Assembly (NCBI GenBank): GCA_000729835.1 | Contig: JFHB01000120.1 | Coordinates: 1-64,000 of the forward strand | Direction: 5' to 3' | DNA: 64,000 nt | Origin: Atkinsonella hypoxylon | Lineage: Eukaryota > Ascomycota > Sordariomycetes > Hypocreales > Clavicipitaceae | In this document: positions 45,894 through 56,175 of the stretch, one piece after another | How positions within the stretch are numbered: the first letter of the stretch is position 1 | Layout: each line of letters opens with the position of its first letter | Translations under genes and position numbers: made by a program | Notes under the pieces: generated by a model | Seen by the model: the letters and a program-made list of their open reading frames with translations, nothing else | What the model was told of the DNA's origin: nothing | The model's database searches: none

Positions 45894-48156
45894 GGCCACT
45901 GTACTCTCTACTGGTTTTGACCGAGAACGATAAGTGGGGTATCCCCGTCAGTGGACTATAAACCGAACGCTTCTACAATATCGTGGCTGGCTTTGCTGTG
46001 ATATTGGCTTCGTTTTCGATGCGCCCAAGAAGAGATGGCCGGTGATCTGGTTCCGGGGGTGATAAGAGGTCTCTCATTTACGGAGAAACAGGAGGTTGGG
46101 TGTTGATTTCTAACGGCGGTAATGGTTATCTTGTACATGAAAAAAGGTCCACCACCCTGCCATCAGTGGTCTCACTGCCGTCTATTTGTCGACAGGCGTG
46201 ACTAATTGGTGTGTGTCTTCTTTCGTCGGACCACCTAGACAGGCCTTCCTCAACACAACGATTTAGGGTTGTCAGCAGTGAGACTTGATCAGCCAGACGA
46301 GTGCCTTGGCTGGACCTATCTGGTACTACGTGGAAGACTTAGCTGCACGATGTGGTGGCATAGTGGTGGGGGCTTCGTTGCTCGCCGATATTCGTCATTT
46401 CGGATGCCGTGTTTGACTCTCTATGCGGAGTATTGGCTCTGCTTCCGGGACGGGCTGTTGGCAAGGTGCAAAACATACAAGGGAAAACTTTGTATCGGCA
46501 GAAGCGACAAACTTCTATCACATGGTGAGTGTGTTGTACCAAAACAGTGCTTTGCTAATTCATGCTCCAAGAGATAGAGCGCTATATATCAATTATCCCA
46601 CTCAATGATGCGTGGCGACTTGCACAATAGAAAGCTTCAAATGGGTTTCATGTCAGAATATACACGCACTTCAACGAATCATTACCTGACAGGTACTAAG
46701 CTGCCTTGCCTGCTGCGTCCGCGTGTTGCCGCAGCGCCGTCAGTGTGACATCAATTGGCATCCCGGGGGCAATCAGAAGACAATAACGAATCCAGACACA
46801 GACCTTCACCGAAAATGGCTGTTACTATGAACAGTGGCGCCGAGTCGCCGGCAATGTCGAGATAATCTCAGTTGTACCGTAGTTTGGCTTGAGGTAAGAT
46901 TGACGCACAGTTGGCTCTTGCTTGATAAGGCACAATTACTTGGGAGAAGCGACTCGTTCTTTTCTGCCGCGTCGATCAAACTGCCATTGTCAGATCTTGA
47001 CCTCACCTGGCCGGTAATATTGCTGGTTTTGCTCAATTCAGCTGCAAGACCTACCCCTCATAGATCATGCGTGGGAGGTTGAGAGAGCGGCCTCTGTTTA
47101 GCCAAGGCTCCTCTAGGACAACACACCAAGACCTGCGTGAAGACAGACGAATAGCGATCAGGTGGGGGGAGCTTGGGGCAACCAAGTCCCCAGAAAGTTG
47201 AGGCTCAAATGGAGCCGCCCTATGGCGCCTCTTACTCGGACGGGTGGCGTATGTCATGCTAGGTGTAATGGCAGATGCGCATCAGCACAGTGTGAATTAG
47301 CGTCGTGCCCCGAAAGCTACTGCTGAAGCTGCTGCTGTAGTCGCTGCTATTGAGATTGACTACTCTCTTCTGCAATATCTGACTGGTAGGCTGCAAAGAG
47401 TTTATTCCTGCCACGCAACCAGCAACACAGCTGTAGTGGCCTCTATAGGAGCTGGAGGCTCGGAGCAACTACCTAGGTACCTAGTCAGACTAGTTGATGT
47501 ACACTTTTGAAGAAGACAGCGGACATCGGCTTTTTAAGTAAGGGATTAGGGAATGTAATGTGATGTGCCGCGAAGATGTTCGTGCTAGAACTTTTAGATA
47601 CAGAAAGTAGGCGGTGAGATTCTGCTGTGTAAAGAGACAACTACTACATAAGTAGGTACCTACCTAAGGTACTACAGAAGGAAGCCGAGTACAGAGGCGA
47701 TGCAGATGCAGCTTTATTAGCAAGCAGCTCGACTTCAACAGCAGCTTCAACAGCAGCTTATCCAACGCCTTCCCTGCGCCAGGATGCCCAGCTACAAGTC
47801 TCCGCAAGACCTAATCTCCAACACATGTTCGCGTTGCACTGGGTTCGTGCGCGAGACTACAAAATTGCATTCGGAACTTTCATGAACAGACAGCTACTCT
47901 GGGTGAAAGCAAGTTGTCTTCACGCAAAAAGCCATGTTGACTGCATGCAAGGTGAGGCCGACGAGATGTACGCTTCGGTGTCTATATTGCCATGGGGATT
48001 CTCAATGTTATTTCTCGTTGGTAGGTACTACAATGGTAGATTAAGCTAGTATTTCCGGACGGCGGACATATTTCCCTGCCGGACCTTGGCTCCGGGATCC
48101 TCATGGCGAATCACCTCGGTCGTCTAACAATGGCCTGTCTCCCACGTAGATCCAGC
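45894..48156. other. 2.3-kb intergenic
   Basis: No supportable gene. AGGTACCTA-type clusters lie at 47470-47484 and 47652-47673, and CAGCAGCTT repeats near 47738-47760. The open frame at 46269-46577 has neither domain nor convincing start context. Confidence 0.55.
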
Positions 48157-49898
48157 CTAGATTTCCGGGCTACAGAGAACTCTCGCCCTGGCAACCACAT
48201 TCCGGAATTGCATTTGTCCGCCATTTTCATCCCCGTGCTTGATGACAGCGGGGAGAACAACGCACCAAATCTCCCTACCGGCGAGAGAGTCTTCATCCTC
48301 GCCACCCACGTCCTCCATCGTGTCCGGGTCAAACAGGACCTGCTGATGAGGTAGCACTTCGGGCATGTGGACCCTGAACACTGCCTTTTGGGTAACGAGC
48401 AACCGCGATAATTCGACAGAGCTAGTCACCAATGCGCGAAGGGATGAGTCGCGCGTGTCGGAGCGCGACGAGGACGCTGAAGATTGTGCCGCGCTTGCGT
48501 CGGTGGTGATGGTATCCAAGAGCCGATTTATGCGAGACGTCACTTTCTCGATGTGTGTGCCAGTCTCGTCCTGCAGGCGTTGCGGCGCATCACGGCGCAG
48601 TAGGGCAAGCGTCGTTGCGCGCCATTGGTTGACGGATTCTTCGGAGAGAACTAGTACAGTATCAGCGACGGTTCCTATTCGCACCTAGGATTCAAGGCGG
48701 AAGGATAAGAATAAAATACATCACTGATTTTGTTACGCAGAAGGATGGAAAAAAAGTTCGGAAAGAAAAAATTTGTATTACGTACCGAGCTGGGATAACG
48801 TCGTCTCTAATTGTCGAAAATGCTGCAGTTGTTCGTCTGACAAGCCCAGAAAGTAAATGCCGAACACCATCTCAACCAGTATCCTGGATACGATGGATTG
48901 CAACAAGTGGATTTTCGCGCCCTGCGCCAGCTCCTCGTACATAGGTACCAGCTCACTGACTTCTGCAAGCGTCGTCTCATCTACGTTCGCGAAGTCAACT
49001 ATCGACATGTAAGCGCATGTTGGCATTCTATTCTCCCCGTCCCTATCATTTCTCGAAATTTCCAGCCCGAGTGACGGAAATGTAGGCAAGACTAGAAGTG
49101 GACAAGAAGGCATCGAAAGCAAAACTCACCGAGCTTCTTCTTCCGAAAATTGGTAATGACCCAGTTCTGCAATCCATTCCCCAACCTCGCCATCCCCTCG
49201 CCAAACACCTCATCGCTCGTCTGGCCGTCCGTCCTCGTGCTCGTGCTGACAAACTTCTTCATGTCACGCACCTGGTTCTTCAACATATGAATTTCTTCAT
49301 CTCTCTCTCTCACTTCCCTGCGGAGCAGCTCACATCCCTGGCGAAGCTCGCTGCGCTCTGCCTCCCGGGCTTCCACTTCTGACCTCAAGACCCTGAGCTC
49401 CGTGTCTGTCCTGAGGAATTGCTGATTCAGCGTGCTATGCTTCGTCTGCCAGTACGTAGCTATTTCGCTCTCATTCTGACTGAGTTTATCTAGCTCCTTC
49501 GTGAATGTCTCCTCCATGATGGCCACCTCCCGCTCCAGATGGGCTATCCGCTCGTCTTTCTCGCGGAGTAGCGCTGCGCTGCGTTCCTTCTCTCGTTCTT
49601 TCCGCTTCTCCTTGGTAATATTCTTGGTGGAACCGGACCGCGAGGGCACCGCATCCTTGTCTCTATCTGAGAGTGGCACGACGCCTGTTGACGGGGGCGC
49701 GGTGCCCATCTCGTGGGCGTCTTCTGCTGTGACGGCATTGCTGTTGACCATTGCTGCTCGAGAAGGCACTGCGGGCATGGAATTATTGTTTGTGCTGCTG
49801 GAGCCGGTATTTGCGGTGTGTACGTGGTTGTGTCGAGGGTGGCTGCCCGTTCGCAGGACATGGCTGCTGTTGACGCGACGCTTCTCGGGGGTATTCAT
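48157..49898 (-). CDS. Conserved fungal coiled-coil protein
   Basis: 491 residues from three exons: 49130-49898, 48786-48998, 48157-48650, with donors GTGAGT and GTACGT and acceptors GATAG and ACTAG, all in frame. The function is not known to me. The N-terminal 90 residues are Ser/Thr/Asn-rich. Residues about 95-205 are a strong coiled coil (KEKRKEREKERSAALLREKD, REVAIMEETFTKELDKL, LRREVRERDEEIHMLKNQV). A helical domain follows (FVVITN-type region, then VPMYEELAQGAKIHLLQSIV and QWRATTLALLRRDAPQRLQD), possibly for oligomerisation. The C-terminus has acidic DPDTMEDVGGEDED. No membrane segment. Length and intron quality make it a real gene. Confidence 0.8.
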
Positions 49899-50650
49899 TC
49901 TTTCGAGTTTCTGGTTATGCTTTGTGTGTTCTACAGATCAAATGAGGACGGCATTTGCCGTAACTTCTTCTTCTATGACTTCGTATATCGTGAGCAGTCG
50001 TCGGGATCGTAAGAGGGGGAAAAGAAAAGGAAAGTCGTCAGCTGGGGTGATTGAATGCGGACCGAGGGGGTAGCGTCGGCATAGTGCCGTATGTATTAAG
50101 AAGTAAAAGAGCTACGAAGGATGGCGATGAAATAGTGAGTGGAAAGATGATGTAGGTGTTGGAAGCATTCGACTTCCGATGCAGTACTAGTGGTGGTTGT
50201 TGTTGTTGTTGTTGTTGTTGTTGAGAATCTTGGCCAAGGAGGTGTGTCTAGTGCCGGGCCCGGCATTAGTGATGGAGGTTGAATGTGGCCACTGGCCAGT
50301 CGCTGTGCTGGGGGTGTGGAATGTGGAATGTGGGATGTGGGGGAGTGGACGGTGATGACGGGTGGCGTGGCGTGGCGGGGTGACGGCCAGCTGCAAGGCT
50401 GAGCTGGTTCTGGCAGTAATTGTGACCTGATGACAAGTGAATAACTATCTACATATCAGAATGGCGTACATGAAACAGATAAACATGGTCATAGAACAAG
50501 ACCAGCCGTCTAATTTCGACAAAAAAACAAAAACTTCTTGAATCTTGCCAACGTTCCCTATATCTCTTGAGTATCATTGATACACCCACCACACGTCCCA
50601 CCTCTAGATCCTCCATCACATCATTCAACCCGTTTTCTTCACCCATCAGA
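49899..50650. other. Intergenic with GTT microsatellite
   Basis: About 750 bases, holding the 5' region of the coiled-coil gene, a (GTT)n tract of roughly ten units at 50194-50222, and the 3' UTR of the phosphoesterase gene. No gene seen. Confidence 0.6.
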
Positions 50651-51322
50651 TCAAATCTCAATCTCACTCTCCACCTCATAAACCTCATCATCCCCCCCTT
50701 CAACCTTGACTGCCCCCATCCGACAAAGAGCCGCCCTCGTCACCGGCATATCTTCCACCCAGACATAGTCATCGTACTGGCTCAACACACCCCTCGCATC
50801 CAGCACCAACCTCTCCTTGCGCCTCCCGCCTCCCTTGCTCCTCACGTACAACGTGTTCACCACCGTCGCATGCAACAACAAGGGTCTTTCTTCCACGATA
50901 AGCCCCGACTCCCGAAACGGCTGCCGCAGTTGTTCGCAGAAATTGTACAGAATGCCCTCTGCATCCATGGGGGGAGCATAGAGGACTGATGTGTTAGAAG
51001 GAGCTGTGGTGGAGTGTAGGCCTCTGAAGGATAGACGCAGCTCCTGATCTCGAGGATTCGGACCATTCTTGCGCAGATGGGCGAGAATGTCTCTTGGGTT
51101 GAGATCTTGTAGGAGGGAAACTGCTTGTTGTAGGCCTTCTTGCTTCAAGCTCATTACTCCCAGTGTAAGGTGCAATGTGCCCGGTGGTCGGACAGCATCT
51201 TTCGGGATGCCGAAGCTCTCTGGACTGGTCACATCTGCTTTGAAGCTAGCCAGGCTTTGCGAGAGTCTTTCGCTGGCGAGCTGGAGACAGAAGAAGTGTG
51301 TTGGGCTTGGCTTAGGGGGCAT
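50651..51322 (-). CDS. 2H phosphoesterase (AKAP7/ASCC1 ligase-like)
   Basis: 223-residue protein with the two HxT motifs of the 2H phosphoesterase superfamily: LHLTLG (His51, Thr53) and LLHATVVNT (His151, Thr153). These form the active site that acts on cyclic phosphates or 2',5'-linked RNA in relatives. The lay-out best fits the AKAP7/ASCC1 NLS-type domain: start PSPTHFFCLQLASE, then the SLLQDLNPRD linker and DDYVWVEDMPVTRAALCRMG near the C-terminus. Start ATG at 51322 (MPPKPSPTHFF); the open frame extends upstream without an ATG. Substrate is unknown. Single exon. Confidence 0.85.
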   Translation of the reverse strand: MPPKPSPTHFFCLQLASERLSQSLASFKADVTSPESFGIPKDAVRPPGTLHLTLGVMSLKQEGLQQAVSLLQDLNPRDILAHLRKNGPNPRDQELRLSFRGLHSTTAPSNTSVLYAPPMDAEGILYNFCEQLRQPFRESGLIVEERPLLLHATVVNTLYVRSKGGGRRKERLVLDARGVLSQYDDYVWVEDMPVTRAALCRMGAVKVEGGDDEVYEVESEIEI

Positions 51323-52326
51323 GTTGGGAGTGCAGATGACGATGCTGCATGATGTTAGGAGAGGAAAGTGATGTAGAGTCAACTCGGGCGAAAGCTGGGC
51401 TGTCAATCACAAAAGAAGGAAAAAAGACGTGAAACGATGTGCCAGCTATGTATATGCCATGTTGGATTGAGTTGGAGATGGCTGCTGTAGCTGCACGCAA
51501 GCAGACAGACTTTCGATGAATGTTTCAATGCATGGTGGCTCAGCCGGCCACGGCCAGTTGGGGTCGGGTCGGGTCGGGTCGGGTCGGTTTGAGCCAGTTT
51601 GGATTGATTACTCCACACTAGAGGATCGGGCGCTTCATGTCCTGCATAAATAAAGACAGACTCATGTGCTCCTCGAACAAGGCATCCGCTGCTGGACGTA
51701 GCGGCGAGAAAGGCACTGTTTTCTCCGTCTTCTTCTCTCTTTAGTCAAAATGAGAGATCAAGCTCTCCTCCTCCTGCTCACCGCATGGCATGCAAGCTTG
51801 AAGCCGTGGCTAACGTAGCATGTCACACATTGACGGCGCACCACAGTATTGTCTCAACAATGTTGTAATTAATACCTCTCCCATGGCCCCTTTAGCAAAA
51901 TTATCATTATTGCTTATCTGATCAAAACAGGGATCGCTATACGCCACGGCTGTCTGCGCGGCTCCTGTTTGAAGCAGGGAGGGTATGCCAGACCAACCCA
52001 CCGATTCGGACAGGTTGTCTGGAAATATACTATCTGATGGAGTTTTCAAACCCGTGGTCTTCATCACAAGATTATGCCATGAGCCATGAGCTATATGAAT
52101 GCCGAGGATGTAGCGCGAGAAAAAAAAAAAAAAAAAAAAAAAAAAAAACGCCGCATGTCCAACCATCCCGAGGTAATGAGGATAGCGTCTGGTTCGCCGC
52201 CTTCATTTCTGATGCGTCTTCTCAACTTCTCTCACTCGGCCGCTCTCGCTTCCAAGAAGTTCACCAACTAGGACTGTCAAAGCACTCGGCTGAATTGGTC
52301 CGAACGCAAGCTTTCGAACGTGATTC
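51323..52326. other. Intergenic with pentamer repeat and poly-A tract
   Basis: About 1 kb. It contains a GGGTC pentanucleotide array at 51558-51587 and a 29-base A run at 52120-52148. No gene supported. Confidence 0.6.
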
Positions 52327-52894
52327 CTATTCAGCGTCCTCTTCATCCTTTTCGAAATACTTTCTCAGTTTCCTTTCGACGTCCCTGTAGTCCGTTTTCA
52401 CGTCCTCTAGCGCCTCGACGATGCGTTTCAGGCATAATGCTGAATCCGGCTCTTTGCTTCCATCCAAATTTTCATTCTTGCCATAGCGCTGAATCTTCTC
52501 ACATCCGTCACGCACTTTCACCAATCCTAAGGTGGCTGATGAACCTTTGAGAAAATGGCCCAGCTCCGACAGTTGTTCTAGATCCTCTTTTACTCTGTGT
52601 CACAAGGTTTATAAGGTTAGTATGAGTGCTTTCGACAAAGTAACTACCCATCTTTTCTAGGTCCCACATGATGACGGCCCTCGTCCTCAAACAAGAAGGT
52701 GCAGGCACTTGAAGGACTTACATGGCGTCGTCCATTTGTGTGAATGTTTCCTCCGCTTGTGTGAAAAAACCAAACACAATCGAAGAGCTGAATTCATTAT
52801 CATCAGGATCATCCATCTCCAAAATTTGATCAAAGGTGTTTGTGTCGATGGAGTCGCCGAAAATGGCACTCTTGTCCTCCTTGTGCGCAAGCAT
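52327..52894 (-). CDS. YPD1: Histidine phosphotransfer protein Ypd1 (HPt)
   Basis: Intermediate of the osmotic-stress phosphorelay, passing phosphate from hybrid histidine kinases to response regulators (Ssk1 and Skn7 types). Two exons are secure: 52722-52894 and 52327-52594 (donor GTAAGT, acceptor GACACAG), 146 residues from the ATG at 52894. The HPt domain is complete: FGDSIDTNTFDQILEMDDPD, FSSSIVFGFFTQAEETFTQM, then LSELGHFLKGSSATLGLVKV, with phospho-accepting His71, and a closing acidic helix. The true N-terminus is uncertain. A perfect mini-exon lies upstream at 53065-53082 (MAPEDV, donor GTAAGT), but joining it by that donor is out of frame; using a later donor (GTTTGA) would give MAPEDVVTNMLAHKED. 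The gene is likely expressed constitutively, as in other fungi. Confidence 0.92.
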
Positions 52895-53082
52895 GTTAGC
52901 TAAGCCCGCATGGAAGTGACAGCTTAATTAGATAGACCATGATCACAGTGCCACTGTATAAGCAAAGGGAAGAGAAAGTGACGTAAGAAAAAAAGAAGTT
53001 AAGAAGGGATAAGAAAAATAAGAAAAATAAGAAAAATAAGAAGAAGAAAAAACTTCAAACTTACAACGTCCTCAGGGGCCAT

Positions 53083-54720
53083 GACGTCTGCTCAAGGGTT
53101 CAGGTTCAGTATGCAGGTGAGGGGTAGGTGGGATAGCAACTCTAGAGGAAGGTACCAAGCCGTGCAGTTGACAAGCTCTAATGAGAAAGCTGAAAAGCAA
53201 GAGGCCCCCCCCCCCAAAAAAACAATTATTATCAAAGCTCCAATTGCGAACAGGGTTCAAATCTCCAAAGACGCGTGAGCGGGAATTAAAAGAGCCAAAG
53301 TATATGCTTGGTCGTGTATTGGGCAAGCCGATGCGTGAGCTTGCGACGAGCGTCTCGATCGAATGAAGCGGCGTGTTGCCTTGCGTGGTCTGTGGTCTGT
53401 GGCCTGGGCGCTGGGCGATGGGCGACGAGGAACGTCCATGCACTCCAGTCGATATACCGTACACCGTATGTATATACAACGACAAATGGAAAGCCAAGAC
53501 TGGCGAGCGTATCGCAGCAACAATGTTCGGTTCCTCTGCACGGCGAGGCAGGAAGCAAGAAATATTGTTGTCGTGACAGGCGCAGGACGAGTGCCAGACT
53601 AGTGTTGACGGAGAGCAAAGAAGTTGTTGGGTCGAATGAGTAGCGCGGCCGGGTAAGCGCACCGTCTAAGTAGTAAATTTCTGCGAGGAGGAGCCCCTTT
53701 GGCCTTTGGGTGCTCGAGTTGGGAGCCGGCGCTGACGCTGGCGGGGGGTAGAACGGCGTCTCTGCAGAAGACGTCAGTGGACAAACACTCATCAACCGCT
53801 GCGGTGAATTGGCCCCAGCGGGCCGCTGGTGGGGAAGGAGCACCGAGTTGGTCGGCAACGGTTGGGCCTGGTGGATGGCAACTACGCGGTCGTAGTGGAA
53901 TGGGGAATCATCTCGTCATCCCGTCCTCCCGTCATCCCGTCACCTCATCATTGTGCCCAGAGCCAACAGCCCTTGGTGCCGTCCAGGAGCAGTCTTGGGG
54001 GGGAGAGCAGCCTAGGGGATCAGTCTGGGAGCGGCCGTGGAAGAAAGCGTCTGAGGTTGCCTGAACAGGGAAAGGGGAAATCTCTCTCTTGCTTGCCAGC
54101 ATAACTAATGCTTTTGCGTGACGGCTTTGCGCGACGGCTTGGACGTAGAAAATTAAGTAGGAAGCAGACGCCTGAAGCAGACGGCGGAAAGACGCAGGGC
54201 AGGCTAGAGGTAGAGCTACCGGAAAGATGCGCTTCGTTGCATCCACGGCCGGCTGGAGGGTGAGGGTTTTGAGGCCGTTGGTCGGTCATATAAAACTTGC
54301 ACCTACAGACTCCTACAGATCGCACGAGGAAGGACCAGCCCGCCCTTTTGCCTCGCTCGCTTCTCCGTCATCGAGGCAGTGGGTGGAATAGCAGCCCCGA
54401 AGAACGACAGGATGGCACATACCTCTTCTTCAGAAGCATCTATATGCTGGCCAGGGCCGACGCAGCCATTATTGTAACAGTCAACTCCGAGATGGATATC
54501 AGCTCAATTAGCAATTGGGGCCGAGAGCCAACGCAATGGCTCTTTCTGCGAGGTCCGTAGCTCATGCATTCTATTTTAAAAAGTCAACGCCGGACGTTAG
54601 GTGGGACCGCACAACATGGCCCCGGACGCGAGGCTGCAGGCAGAGCTGGCACCAGCACCTACTTCGGCAATCTGCTTCGTCCAAAATAGGAGATGAGCAG
54701 GGGAGACGTAATGGAGGGAG
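53083..54720. other. Intergenic, Ypd1 to the MITE
   Basis: About 1.6 kb with overlapping frames on both strands at 53072-53860, none with a domain or good codon character. It includes the upstream region of Ypd1. The tract of TTATTTTTC units (seen on plus as AATAAGAAA) lies inside the possible Ypd1 5' intron at 53008-53045. Confidence 0.5.
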
Positions 54721-54797
54721 GGGGACGTAAATATCCAACCGTAGATTTCAAATTTCCAACTGCATCTAGCTAAATCCGGAATAGTCACTTTTAGTGC
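54721..54797 (+). repeat. Left terminal inverted repeat of the MITE
   Basis: Matches the reverse complement of 55195-55271, including CTAGCTAAATCCGG and AGTCACTTTTAGTGC. Confidence 0.88.
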
Positions 54798-55194
54798 AGT
54801 CCCCTGACAAAAGTACCTCCAATGTGTCTTTTTAAGCTATACAGCGCCTATACAGCGCTTCTTGCAACGCTTGCAGCCCGCTGCAGCCCGCTGCAACGCG
54901 TAATGACTCAGCACAATGTGCGCACAACCTTCCAACTACAACGGATTTTACGTTGTTGCGAGTTCTTAAGGCTTCTTATAAGCCTAATTCTTAATCCTGC
55001 AACTTGTATAATATAAGGAATACTACTGTTAATCTTTTCTTGTAAATAATGCTAAGAGATTAAATTTACAATAGCCTTAAGCAGCTGCAGCTCAACGCTG
55101 CAGCAGCATTCATATAACCATTATAGAGAGCTTTAATTAAGTAAGATTATAAGAATATGGAAAGAAAAATTAGAGGCACTTTTGCGTAGGAATC

Positions 55195-55271
55195 GCACTA
55201 AAAGTGACTATTGCCGGATTTAGCTAGATCCAGTTAGAAATTGAAATCTACGGTGGGATATTTACGCCCCC
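55195..55271 (-). repeat. Right terminal inverted repeat of the MITE
   Basis: Inverted partner of 54721-54797; contains GCACTAAAAGTGACT and CCGGATTTAGCTAG on the plus strand. Confidence 0.88.
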
Positions 55272-55749
55272 TGGAGGGAGGGAGTATTGCTAGCCCAGGG
55301 CTGACCACCAAGTACACGGTCCTAAGATCGCTTACGTCAAGCGGTCCCATTTAAGGCTAGGCACTGGCACGTGTTGGTTCGTGTTATTGTTTGGGAGCAA
55401 TTATTAACTAAGACTTCCGCACCATTTGCAAGACGTTGAGGGAATGAGCAATGACCTCCACATTACCCTCAGAGACAGACTGGGGCGCCAAGAAAATTGG
55501 GCGAGGTGGAACACCAGCACGGCGTACCATGAGCATCAGATGGCTCGAGAAACCAAGCCGCGGTATTACAGGAACATTGTTGCCGTTCAACCATGGCAAG
55601 GTATGCTTGAGTTCCGAGGCTTTATACTCCGCATACAAGAACAACTGATCAGTTGAAGAAATACCTTCTGAGCACATCGTTTTGCAGCCGGCCTAGTCGA
55701 ACAATGAGCCAGGTTGGTGGAGTGGAGGGAAACTTTGGAAAGTCCGCTA

Positions 55750-55813
55750 GCCTACCTAGTACCTACCTAGTACCTACCTAGTACCTACCTAGTCCCTGGG
55801 CACCTAGGTAGGT
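55750..55813. repeat. CCTACCTAGTA tandem and AGGTACCTA-type cluster
   Basis: Four 11-base units of the form ACCTACCTAGT in tandem, ending with CACCTAGGTAGG; related to the dispersed word family. Confidence 0.85.
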
Positions 55814-56130
55814 TCGGTGCCTAGAGGTGGTACCCGGAAAAACGGGGTCGTGGTGTCATCATGTAAGATCTCGTTGATTGATGGTCAGGCCATCGGAGAG
55901 TAAAGAAAAACACGTCAAGTGACGTCTGTTCTAGAGAGCCTGTGCTCCATTGCGGTAATTATCTTAGGTACGTAGCTGGTACGCGACACTGTCTGGCAAC
56001 TCGACCAGACATGCGACCAGACACGATTAAGGGCAGTCAGTCGCCATTCAGTCGCCAATGCATGTTGGTGTCAGAGCGGGCTTGCTCCCTGGTTCCTTCC
56101 TGGCTCTCGGCTCGTGGCTGCTGCCTGCCA

Positions 56131-56175
56131 TCTGCATCTGGGCATCTGGGCATCTGGGCATCTGGGCATCTGGGC
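56131..56175 (+). repeat. CATCTGGG(C/G) tandem repeat
   Basis: Five near-perfect 9-base units (GCATCTGGG) followed by a variant GCAACTGGG. Minisatellite, no spacers. Confidence 0.85.

Larger units (their letters stand above)
54721..55271. mobile_element. Non-autonomous TIR transposon (MITE), probably Mutator-like
   Basis: A 551-bp element with long inverted ends. The left 77 bases (54721-54797) and the right 77 bases (55195-55271) are inverted copies with only a handful of mismatches and two single-base gaps; both begin GGGG, A or G, then CGTAAATATCC. Weaker similarity continues to about 104 bases (CAAAAGTRCCTCYAA). The 9-mer TGGAGGGAG directly flanks both sides (54712-54720 and 55272-55280), a target duplication of the size made by Mutator-like transposases. 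The interior is AT-rich with GCTGCAGC and CAACGCTTGCAGC sub-repeats and has no coding frame, so movement must depend on a transposase elsewhere. Superfamily assignment is inference from duplication size and end length. Confidence 0.85.

Noticed and set aside
45297..45961. Plus-strand open frames at 45297-45845 and 45572-45961
   Set aside because: They are antisense to the small C2H2-like gene, whose Cys/His pattern is far more protein-like.
53072..53860. Several overlapping frames on both strands
   Set aside because: All frames are open in a GC-rich stretch, composition is Ser/Pro/Arg-rich in every frame, and none has a domain or splice support.
55408..55677. 89-codon minus-strand frame MCSEGISSTDQLF
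   Set aside because: Starts with ATG but no domain, no neighbours and an equally long overlapping plus frame; kept only as a note under the intergenic entry.
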